Below the pieces are notes generated by a model. It saw only the letters and a list, made by a program, of their open reading frames with translations. It did not search any database and had not been told where the DNA came from. From positions 6,090-30,990 of the forward strand of contig MU633671.1 in assembly GCA_026770595.1 (NCBI GenBank): 24,901 bases of DNA, given 5' to 3'. This document shows positions 19,501-24,901 of the stretch, in pieces. This DNA is from Ochromonadaceae sp. CCMP2298 (lineage: Eukaryota > Sar > Synurophyceae > Ochromonadales > Ochromonadaceae). A program made the translations under genes and the position numbers. How positions within the stretch are numbered: the stretch's first letter is position 1; every line of letters starts with the position of its first letter.

Positions 19501-22500
19501 TGTCCGAGCTCAGAAAGCCTGTGCACATGTATAGGCGTTGCGTTAGGTGCATTATCACATGGATGGTGCCGACGCCGTCGAACATATCGTGCAGGCAGTC
19601 GGAGACAAAGCGCACGCTCAGTTGCGGACCAAGCATCCATGTGCGTATCAAAGCCACAGTGCGGGTGTAGGACAGCAGAGACAAGCGGGGACAAGCGTCC
19701 AGCAAGGACTGTACGCTGCTATGCACGTCGTCGATGATAACCGCTAAATTGGCCTTCAGCGTGTCTGTGTTCAGCTCGTCCTCGGCCGCGTTCGCGAAGG
19801 CCTGCAGCAGATTGTCCGATCGTATCTGCAGCACCATCTCTACCTTCTTCAGCCCCTCCGTGCAGCTGTTGAATAGCCGCACCGAGTCGCGGTCCACCTC
19901 CCCCCTCTGACTGAACTTAACAAAGTGCAGGATGTAGTACCACTGCCTCTGCGCCTCCCCCAGGTCCACTACGAAGTGCTCTAGCAACTGCACCTGCTGC
20001 TTGAGCTTCTCCACCCTCGCGTCGAACGTGCCCAGACTCATGTCCTGGGCAGTGCTCTCCACCATCAGCACAGCCTTCATGCAGTACTTAGCCATCACAC
20101 TCAGCTGCGTCACGTTCACGACCTCGTTCAGTTCGAGGAATATCTTCTCCCTCAGCCTCGAGTCGCGCAGCCACTCCCCCGACGTCATCACGCAGAATGT
20201 CTTCATGCTGACCTCCACAGCATCCAGAGTGCTCTCCAGAGACGCCTCCATGACCGCCTCTGAGGTGATGGAGCGCACCTTGTCTAACTGCGAAGTCATG
20301 TTCCTGACTATCAGTTCCTCCACGTTGACTCTGTTCATATTTCCCAGGAAGACTGCCTCCCTACCGGATACGTCTGAGAGCGCCATGAACTCAGCGCTGC
20401 GCCCAGAGAAGCGGATGGTCAACCCGCAGTGGGTGAAGGCGACGTCACGGAGCCAGCGCCAGTGCCTTGCATGCAAGGCGGTGCAGGATAGGTAGGAGGC
20501 CACCTCCACGATGGGCTGCAGTTCGTCCACCAGCACCTGTATCTGATCCATCAGCTCGCGCTCGTCCTCGCGCCCCACCAGGCTTGCGCAGGTCTCGCGT
20601 ACCTTTATGTACTGCCCACTGAGCGCAGCGACCACCTTTTTGATCAAGCGACCTCCCAGCAGTTGCCTCTTGATAGCCGATGCGTCCGCCATGCATGCCC
20701 AGGCCTTGCAGCGCAGCGTAAACAACTCCTCCAGCACATCCATATCTGGGAACTTGTCCACCTCTGCAGCGCGTAGGATGGCGTTCGCAGCACCCAGGAT
20801 GTCGTGCGCGTCTAGCAGGATGAGCTGCGCAGCCACTGTGTCCTCTACTGTGTTCTTGAGGGACTCTACCTCGTGCCCGCACTCAGTGAGGAAGGCCGAC
20901 ACCTCCCAGGCATTCAGGTCCACAGCAGTGAGAGAGAAGCCCTGCACCTTCTCGACAGCCAGTGTGATGCGCTGGTGCAGACCTTGGCGCCTCGACAACG
21001 TGACTATCTTTATCTGCCCCACCTCGGCCAGGATCACACTGCGTGCACGGTTCATAACGGAGCCTAGACGGTCAGTGGCCTCGGTGAAGATGCGGAAGAG
21101 CTTCTCAGAGGTCAGAGCGGGGTCCGTACTACGCGTGCGGGAGGAGTAGATAGCCGCCACCTGGTCCTGCAGCGATGTAGGCGGTGTAGCCGCGGCGACC
21201 TTGTTGAACGCATCGATAGTACGGTACATGCTGTCGCATATGTCGTGCTCGCTGTCGAACACATCTCTGGTAGCTTCGAAGTTCCTCAGCCGCCGCATCA
21301 TGCGTATCATGTTGTCGAAGCCTGAGGTCACCTCCATACTGTCCTCTAGGCGGCGCAGGAAGTCGTAGAACACTGAGCAGCGGGTGTTGAATGACACCGG
21401 CAGGCGGGTAAACAGCACGTGCGACTGGATAGCCCTGTAGCACTGGATCTGCCCCACGATGGGTCGGAAGGACGCGATCAGGCCGCATTTGTGCTTGATG
21501 TTCTGGAAGGAGCCGATGATCTCGCCGATGCGGTTGAGGTAATCCACCGCACTCAGAAAGGCCTGCATGCGCCCCAGATCCCGCCCCTGCGACCTTTTTA
21601 GCTCATCCACTGTGTCTGGGTTTTCTATGTAGTCTTTGATTTTGGGGAGGACGAGGGAGCGCTCTGTCTGTCGGGCGAGCATGGATGGGGCGAGGGACCA
21701 GAGCTTGCGCACGATCTCGAACAGCTTGAACAGGTGTGAGTCTAGGCCGGACGCCTCGATATACGCCTGCTGGAAGAAGCGCAGCGAATCGATGGCCAGA
21801 TGGTACCCCCCTGTGTTGCTGTAGGTGGGGTGCGTGACCATGGTGGTGAAGTAGTCGCTGCTGGTGTGGTGGGCCAGATCTCCCATGTCCAGCTCGATCT
21901 CGGGCATCACCGCAGGCTGCAGCAGGGTGGGATCGAAGATGAGCGGGTGTCTGCGTGGGTCCGGCAGGGTGTTTATAAGGACCCCCAGGTCTCCGCAGAT
22001 AGAGTGGATGAGGTCTGCGGCGGTGGCCTTGCTGGGCAGGATCAGCACCTTGAGCCCGTCGATCGTGTGTAAAGTCAGGAAATCCTGTAGTTCAACTACG
22101 CGCTTGTTGACGCACAGGTTGATGTCCACGCACAGATGCGAGCCCCTTTCCTCCCACTCGCGCTCCACCTGCACGCCCTTCTCGTGCGCCTCTCTTACGA
22201 AGGTGCGCTTTATCCGCCTAGCCTCGGGGTCACCCGCAGCTGCCCGTGCCTCCACATCCGCCTGCACCTCTGCTGCCTCCTGTGCCTCCGCATCCGCGTG
22301 CTCCATCTCCTCCGCGCTGTCGACGGCGTTCAGCGCTGCGGGTGAGGTGTTGTACTGCGCCAGCACGGCTGCCTTTATGTGCCCCGAGGGGGCGAACAGC
22401 CCCCTGTCTAACTCCCAAAAGTTCTCCTCCTTGTGGCGCAGGCTCCTCTGCACGCGCTTGACGCCCAGGGTGAGGTGTCGGAAGCACATCCAGAAGGCCT

Positions 22501-24655
22501 CCACCATTGCGGCCACTGTGCCTTCCAATTTGAAGTGCACTAGGTGGAAGACGCGCTGCAGCTTCTCGTGGAACTCGATCTTCAGTCGGGCTACGGACCG
22601 CAGTTGCGCCAGGCCCGATAGCTCCCCCTCCTGCCCCTGTCCCTGCCCCGACCCCTGCCCCGACCCCTGCAACGACGCCTGCAGCGACCCCTGCCCCAGC
22701 CCCAGCCATGGCCCTGTACCCAAAGACCCCTTGGGCTTGGCGTTGCGCATAGGGTGGTGGTCCAGAATGGCCTGCTCCTGCTCTGCTAAACGCGACCCCG
22801 TCACGAATTTCTCCCACTGCTCCTCCAGCTGCTTGTAGAGGCTCTCCACGGCGTGCGCTATCTGCCCACGCACTTTCTGGTTGTGCTCTAGCTGCTTTTG
22901 CACATAGTCCGTAACGCACACCGCCCCGCGCCCATTGAACTTGAAAATGTGCACGTCTCTGTGCAGCTCGAACATGGCGGATGAGGTGCAGAGCAGGCAG
23001 GCTACCAGCTCGGGGTCGGAGAAAAACGTATGCCGCAGCAGATTTGCGCGTGATTGGGCCAGGCTTGAGTAGCGCGCGTACCTTCTCCAGGCGGAGAAGG
23101 CCTTGAGCTCCTTGAACAGACCGAAGAACCTGCCTGTGCGCAGGAAGTCCACCTGTGACCTCTGCAGCATGAAGTCCCTCAGTGAGAGCAGCTCCGAGGC
23201 CTGCCCCAGCGGGCTAACTAGCAGCCCATGCAGAGAGAGCTGCATCACATCTCCTGTGGCGAGCAACGGGTGCTCGCCCAACCTGCGCGAGGTGGGTTGC
23301 CAAACCAGGCCTGTGCGCGGGTTGCCCGGTCTCTCCAGCATGATGAGGTCGTAGAAGTTGCAGCGAGTCACGAACTCCAGATTGTAGCGCGGCGTCACGT
23401 GCACGAATAGGGCGTTGGCGGAGTGGGCGTGGCGTGCGTCTAGCAGGTAGTCCAGCACGTCGTCCATGTCCATGTCGTGGAACACAGTGGAGGCCACGGA
23501 GAGCGTCTCCGCCCAGGAGGACTCTGCGTAGCTGTCCTCCTCGCCCACACCCTTGATCGCATGCCCGTGCCCGTGCTGGGCGTGCTCGGCGTGGTGGGCA
23601 GCAAACTCTTGCTCGTGCTGGGCGGTAACCTCCTGCATGTGCTGCTGGTGCCTCTCGTGCTGCAGGGCCTCAGCCTTGGCCAGTCTAGGGTCCAGCGTGT
23701 GCTGTCTCAGCTGCAGCTCCAGTGCATCTTTGGCCGTGGGCATGTGATCCGAGGTGGGGAACGACTGCGCAGCGTTACGGCGACCTGGTGTGGACCCATG
23801 CCCATGCCCGTGCCCGTGCTCGGGCCCATGTCCCTGCCCATGTCCCTGCCCGCTCTGCTCCCCCTGCAAGGTGAGCCGCTGCAGCTCGTGCCGCAGCACC
23901 GCCTGGCGCACGAACTGCCCCTGCATGTGGTGGGGCACACGGTGTACCTTGCTTCTGGCGAGTGCTAGTGCCACGCTGCTGTTGTTGGGCGGCTCGGCGC
24001 TGATAGCTGCGCTGACCCGGTTCTTCAGCGATGCAGAAATTGCCTGCTGCTGCCGCTGGACACTGTTCAGCGACACATCAGAGCTCATCCTCGGCACCGA
24101 AGTCTTGGGCGTGGGACTGGACTGGGCGAATTTGGGCATAATTCCGGGGAACTCGATCTTGGGCCATTTGCTGAAGAGTCCGGCGTCCACTGGCTCTGCG
24201 TTGGAGAACTCCTCCGCGATGGAGCCCACGCGCTCGCTCTCCAGCACTGAGGAGGCGTTCGAGTGCACGCTCTCCTCCTCCAGCTTCTTGGCCAAGGAGG
24301 TGTTGGGCGCTGTGGAGGACTGGGAGTCCATAGACAGCTTGAGAGATATCTGCCTGGGCGAGAGCGTCGTGTACATCTTCTTGGTATTCCGGTCCGGAGA
24401 GGTTGGCACGATCGCTCCATTGTGTGTGAGGGGCCGGTCCTTCTCGACGCTCGAAGTGAGCGGACGCCCCCTGCCTATCGAGGCGGAGAAGGCGCCACGC
24501 TCCTTGGCGTGGGCGCTGAGCTTGCTCCGCGGCACCGGCGTCGCGGGAGTGGTCGGCAGCATGACCTGCTGCTGCTCCTGCACTCCACCAACGGGCTTGC
24601 TCTCTTCACCGAAGGCCTCGCTCGACGAGAATGTGTGACACATGCACGATGGCAT
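4511..24655 (-). CDS. Giant divergent dynein heavy chain-like protein (6,685 aa), AAA1 catalytic motifs lost; two exons
   Basis: Exon 1 is 24655-18454 and exon 2 is 18366-4511, joined through a phase-1 intron. Dynein heavy chains are microtubule-walking AAA+ motors; short-tailed ones are single-headed inner arms of cilia. Full-length residue positions, approximate: Gln/His/Gly-rich N-terminus (1-380), inner-arm-type tail (419-612), DHC_N2-like linker (1370-1700), AAA1 (1914-2225), AAA2 (2320-2620), AAA3 (2890-3285), AAA4 (3500-3900), stalk (4150-4470), AAA5 (4470-4600), AAA6/C-terminal (4750-6685). AAA2 has GEAAVGKT and AAA3 has GSKGCGKT, but AAA1 lacks both Walker motifs and AAA4 reads GYHGSTRL. 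Usual length is about 4,000-4,600; the excess is mostly low-complexity insertion after the stalk. The intact 20-kb frame argues for selection, not decay. It may be a non-motor axonemal dynein; the vertebrate inactive-type DNHD1 is a comparison to test, not an assignment. Further introns inside the low-complexity parts cannot be excluded. Confidence 0.88.
4870..6700 (-). other. Dynein AAA6 / C-terminal region with insertions
   Basis: ENWESVLLDVLQEDAGIEKFVFMKQLR matches the LQKLLLLRxLRPDR helix. SSIFLASHLHSSQIAVFSQRAR matches PLIFxLSPGxDPxxxLxxFA. Near 5480-5530 MWLLAEGFSSAESNIYSLTGRV matches WLGGFFxPQxFLTAxLQxxAR, and near 4875-4915 GVYFANVLLELRHINV matches GVYIxGLxLEGAxWD. The usual STxxS / LPT ending is not recognisable; the protein ends in a Lys-rich tail ending KVEL. 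Confidence 0.65.
7035..7115 (-). repeat. Acidic Glu-rich tract in the dynein
   Basis: Plus-strand CTC/CTCTT-type pyrimidine repeats encode a run of mainly Glu with Ser, Asp and Gly (about residues 5818-5845). It interrupts the region leading to AAA6. A disordered acidic loop is the simplest reading. Confidence 0.7.
7560..8290 (-). other. Ser/Ala/Gly/His-rich insertion in the dynein
   Basis: About 240 residues lacking any dynein pattern, rich in Ser, Gly, Ala, Arg and His (for example GGHHRESAHHHRSA). The reading frame stays open and codon composition matches the rest of the gene. It is most likely a disordered loop; an unspliced in-frame intron cannot be excluded without transcript data. Confidence 0.6.
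8884..8943 (-). repeat. 9-bp repeats coding Lys-Ser-Pro; G-rich, G-quadruplex-type on plus strand
   Basis: Seven runs of four to six G occur at 8884-8889, 8894-8898, 8903-8907, 8913-8916, 8922-8925, 8931-8934 and 8940-8943, separated by 4-5 bases of mostly T. On the coding strand the 9-bp unit gives repeated Lys-Ser-Pro. The tract falls in a low-complexity insertion (about residues 5210-5230 of the dynein) beside a Glu/Asp/Gly-rich tract at about 8750-8830. Confidence 0.92.
10850..11150 (-). other. Dynein AAA5 entry region
   Basis: LLRAGWLPEQVRQECTEQLRQSL matches the ISYLGPFTxxYRxELxxxW element. SPFLLGQLGDRLQMRAWTGLEEGCLPRD followed by ALLYLSPCYTLVVDPDGTA-type residues matches FSLxxLLGDPVxIRxWNIxGLPxD and the WPLMIDPQxQA strand. 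This is one of the best-preserved stretches and fixes the dynein identity of the second exon. Confidence 0.8.
11180..12130 (-). other. Dynein stalk with microtubule-binding-domain-like segment
   Basis: Residues about 4147-4463. A charged helical arm (ADTLLASVKKKLHAF) leads to NPSKQHLELMRGVMVAI, matching the PPxxVxxVMxAVxxL first helix of the microtubule-binding domain. NMLVKHTEFVQQLCTVLPRIMP corresponds to the LLxDPxFLxxLxxFDKDNI helix, and NPVFEVLKTYLLLLDIAASA to NPxFxPExVxxxSxAxxxLCxWV. A second coiled-coil arm (LKLEKAASLKSSLDGTMARM and following heptads) returns to AAA5. Presence of the stalk suggests microtubule contact may survive. Alignment is by eye. Confidence 0.62.
12870..14060 (-). 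other. Dynein AAA4 module, P-loop lysine lost, Gly-rich insertion
   Basis: KHVLLAGYHGSTRLTALHLAA (P-loop part at 13979-14002, residues 3523-3530) is the counterpart of HALLVGVGGSGKQSLTRLAA but has Thr-Arg where Gly-Lys is expected. FELAPPERLLLVLQS followed by LVDYHDAGSLFSDAEVLGMANAMR matches the FTDSQIxDExFLExINNLLNSGEVPNLFxxDE element. A Ser/charged stretch and a Gly/Ala-rich tract (plus-strand 13125-13190) are inserted. Confidence 0.7.
14720..15905 (-). other. Dynein AAA3 module with intact P-loop and Walker B
   Basis: GSKGCGKT lies at 15848-15871 (residues 2900-2907). LCFVDDIHV near 15414-15440 matches the VVFIDDLNMP Walker B, with the second acidic residue kept. The LRQLID equivalent (CEALLKGLMDGTPLFNVRK) and the AAMGPPGGGRNxVTPR equivalent (VTMGIHEGSRGGQFTPN) follow. 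HEWKRYFLDPL near 14720-14755 corresponds to the W-x-HE-x-x-RVFxDRL helix of dyneins. Confidence 0.82.
16740..17620 (-). other. Dynein AAA2 module with intact P-loop
   Basis: GEAAVGKT lies at 17522-17545 (residues 2342-2349) after the LLWRVLAQPANQVVMI strand. GRWVDGILLRKI matches the EWTDGLLSxIxR signature, and LSIVVLNGPIGAYVEQLF matches the WIVFDGPVDxLWIENMN strand, with Asp replaced by Asn. FPSGELHSLRGDVKIIIEAND-ITHASPA matches the L-x-GExIxL / EVxDLxxASPATVSR element. Confidence 0.8.
17905..18915 (-). other. Degenerate dynein AAA1 module (no Walker A, no Walker B)
   Basis: The entry helix LWAGRYQLRFQYD corresponds to WLKQLRYYWD, and HGLEYCGGHIRVVPS to YGYEYLGNSPRLVITP. About 34 residues later, where GPAGTGKTET should stand, the sequence is SVFISHDSATGLFDAP (18665-18715). 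The CFDEFNRI Walker B site reads SVDFINIDHAGL, and the FITMNPGYAGR sensor strand reads PIVIGMACETF. Later parts match again (GEGFMFGMDLQSTL for the SEGFxDAKxLAxK helix). The loss is thus by substitution, not deletion or mis-splicing: flanks and spacing are kept and the only intron is 87 bp. Confidence 0.78.
18367..18453 (-). other. Spliceosomal intron of the dynein gene (87 bp, phase 1)
   Basis: On the minus strand the upstream frame reads to ATAG and is followed by GTATGA (donor). The intron contains CACTAAC (18390-18384) as a good branch site and ends in ACACAG (acceptor). Splicing removes the in-frame stop that ends the first long frame and joins ATA-GAG-AGC, giving Ile-Glu-Ser and continuing directly into the second long frame. 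Donor, branch site, acceptor and frame all agree, which is strong evidence that the two open frames are one gene. Confidence 0.9.
19540..20535 (-). other. Dynein linker (DHC_N2-like)
   Basis: Residues about 1374-1705 align by pattern with the dynein linker. LLPLIxxLxxxxLxxRHW is represented by LQPIVEVASYLSCTALHARHW. The helix before the QxxWxYLExIF motif is represented by EAQRQWYYILHFVKF. FPRFYFLSxxxLLxILS is represented by CPRLSLLSYTRTVALIRTWM, followed by a DMFDGVGTIHV match to the CFDGIxxLxF strand. The linker is the swinging lever of motile dyneins and is retained although AAA1 is degenerate. Confidence 0.7.
22618..22705 (-). repeat. Gln/Gly/Ser repeat tract in the dynein tail
   Basis: Degenerate repeats of CCCTGCCCCGA on the plus strand encode alternating Gly-Ser-Gln-Gly residues (about residues 651-680) between the inner-arm-type tail segment and the linker. 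Local slippage is the likely origin. Confidence 0.8.
22820..23400 (-). other. Inner-arm-type dynein tail segment
   Basis: Residues about 419-612 contain RYNLEFVTRCNFYDLI, an SLHGL stretch, and FGLFKELKAFSAWRRYARY followed by an Asn-Leu-Leu / FFSDPELVACLL pattern. This reproduces the short-tail single-headed axonemal dynein layout (PYDLVVV, YYTISASGV, F-x-NFRxWKAFKxWRKNVR, LFxLNPxLxxxLL). No DHC_N1-type long tail is seen before it; the preceding 400 residues are low-complexity. Confidence 0.7.
23793..23855 (-). repeat. His-Gly repeat tract in the dynein N-terminus
   Basis: A 6-bp repeat (CCCATG / CCCGTG on the plus strand) encodes alternating His and Gly with some Gln (about residues 267-288). 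A further His-rich, Gln/Glu-rich segment lies at about 23555-23665. Both are in the non-conserved N-terminal extension. Confidence 0.85.
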
Positions 24656-24808
24656 CGCTTCAATCCTGGTTTGATGCCGTTGTGTGCTCCTCGGTAACCG
24701 TAAATATGGGAGAAAATGTTTACGTTGGGTTTTAATACTCTCCTTCTACTTCTCAATTGGGTTTGTTGAATTCGGACGTAAAAATGCAAAACTCTGGCCT
24801 CTCTCAAC
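24656..24808. promoter_or_regulatory. Presumed dynein promoter and 5' UTR
   Basis: This is the only non-coding sequence visible upstream of the dynein start. It is AT-richer than the gene and shows no clear TATA box. If the gene to the right is real, the spacer is a second short divergent promoter like that at 2441-2729. Confidence 0.4.
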
Positions 24809-24901
24809 ATGGCCACGAAAAACCGTTGGTGGCAGCAAAACTCTTGGGCAGACGAAAAAGGCCGAATTTTACGCGCGGCTGCAAGGAAACCCGTTGGGTT
24901 C
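24809..24901 (+). CDS. Possible start of a divergent gene cut by the window edge
   Basis: From ATG 24809 a frame of 31 codons (MATKNRWWQQNSWADEKGR...) runs to the end of the window without a stop. The start context CAACATGGCC is good for a eukaryotic start. A second open frame from ATG 24784 in another phase is equally unbroken, so the evidence is weak. No domain can be named from so short a piece. Confidence 0.25.
   Translation, partial: MATKNRWWQQNSWADEKGRILRAAARKPVGF

Noticed and set aside
18428-24655. Two separate genes, one ending at 18428 and one starting at 18334
   Set aside because: AAA1 would be split between them, and a canonical donor, branch site and acceptor join the frames exactly. 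One spliced gene is much more likely.

Overview
This is a nuclear-type eukaryotic window. It is GC-rich, gene-dense and intron-poor, with one clear GT-AG intron in about 25 kb. A dynein heavy chain relative most like the axonemal inner-arm type points to a flagellated organism. A bacterial-type rRNA methyltransferase carries an N-terminus that looks like a signal peptide followed by an F-V-L-P motif, the style of plastid-targeting leader used by algae with secondary red plastids. My best guess is therefore a photosynthetic or formerly photosynthetic flagellate alga (heterokont, haptophyte or cryptophyte sense). That lineage call is inference only.

Left part (1-4510). A minus-strand gene of unknown function runs off the left edge (1-1257). 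It has an acidic Ala/Glu tract, a KKKKRK basic cluster and a 12-bp tandem repeat encoding Ser/Glu. Its upstream region (1258-1582) holds a tandem array of a 20-bp unit whose core is an inverted TGTCA-N2-TGACA pair. The array runs into the 3' end of the next minus-strand gene, a divergent SET-domain protein (1583-2440). A 289-bp gap (2441-2729) separates that gene from a divergent plus-strand gene (2730-4097), an RlmI-family 23S rRNA m5C methyltransferase. A 413-bp convergent spacer (4098-4510) follows, with two 13-bp repeats just beyond the dynein stop codon.

Main part (4511-24655, minus). A single gene fills 20 kb. Two long open frames join through an 87-bp phase-1 intron (18367-18453) to encode a predicted 6,685-residue dynein heavy chain-like protein. 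The order of parts is that of a dynein: short inner-arm-type tail, DHC_N2-like linker, AAA1 to AAA4, stalk with microtubule-binding-domain-like segment, AAA5, AAA6/C-terminal region. AAA1, the site of force-generating ATP hydrolysis in all motile dyneins, has neither Walker A nor Walker B, although the flanking alignment and spacing are kept. AAA2 and AAA3 keep good P-loops, and AAA4 has lost its P-loop lysine. The protein is roughly 2,500 residues longer than usual because of low-complexity insertions. This apparently motor-dead, over-long dynein is the most interesting object in the window.

Right edge (24656-24901). A short AT-richer spacer upstream of the dynein start, then possibly the first codons of a divergent plus-strand gene. 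No tRNA, rRNA, transposon, CRISPR or viral feature was recognised.
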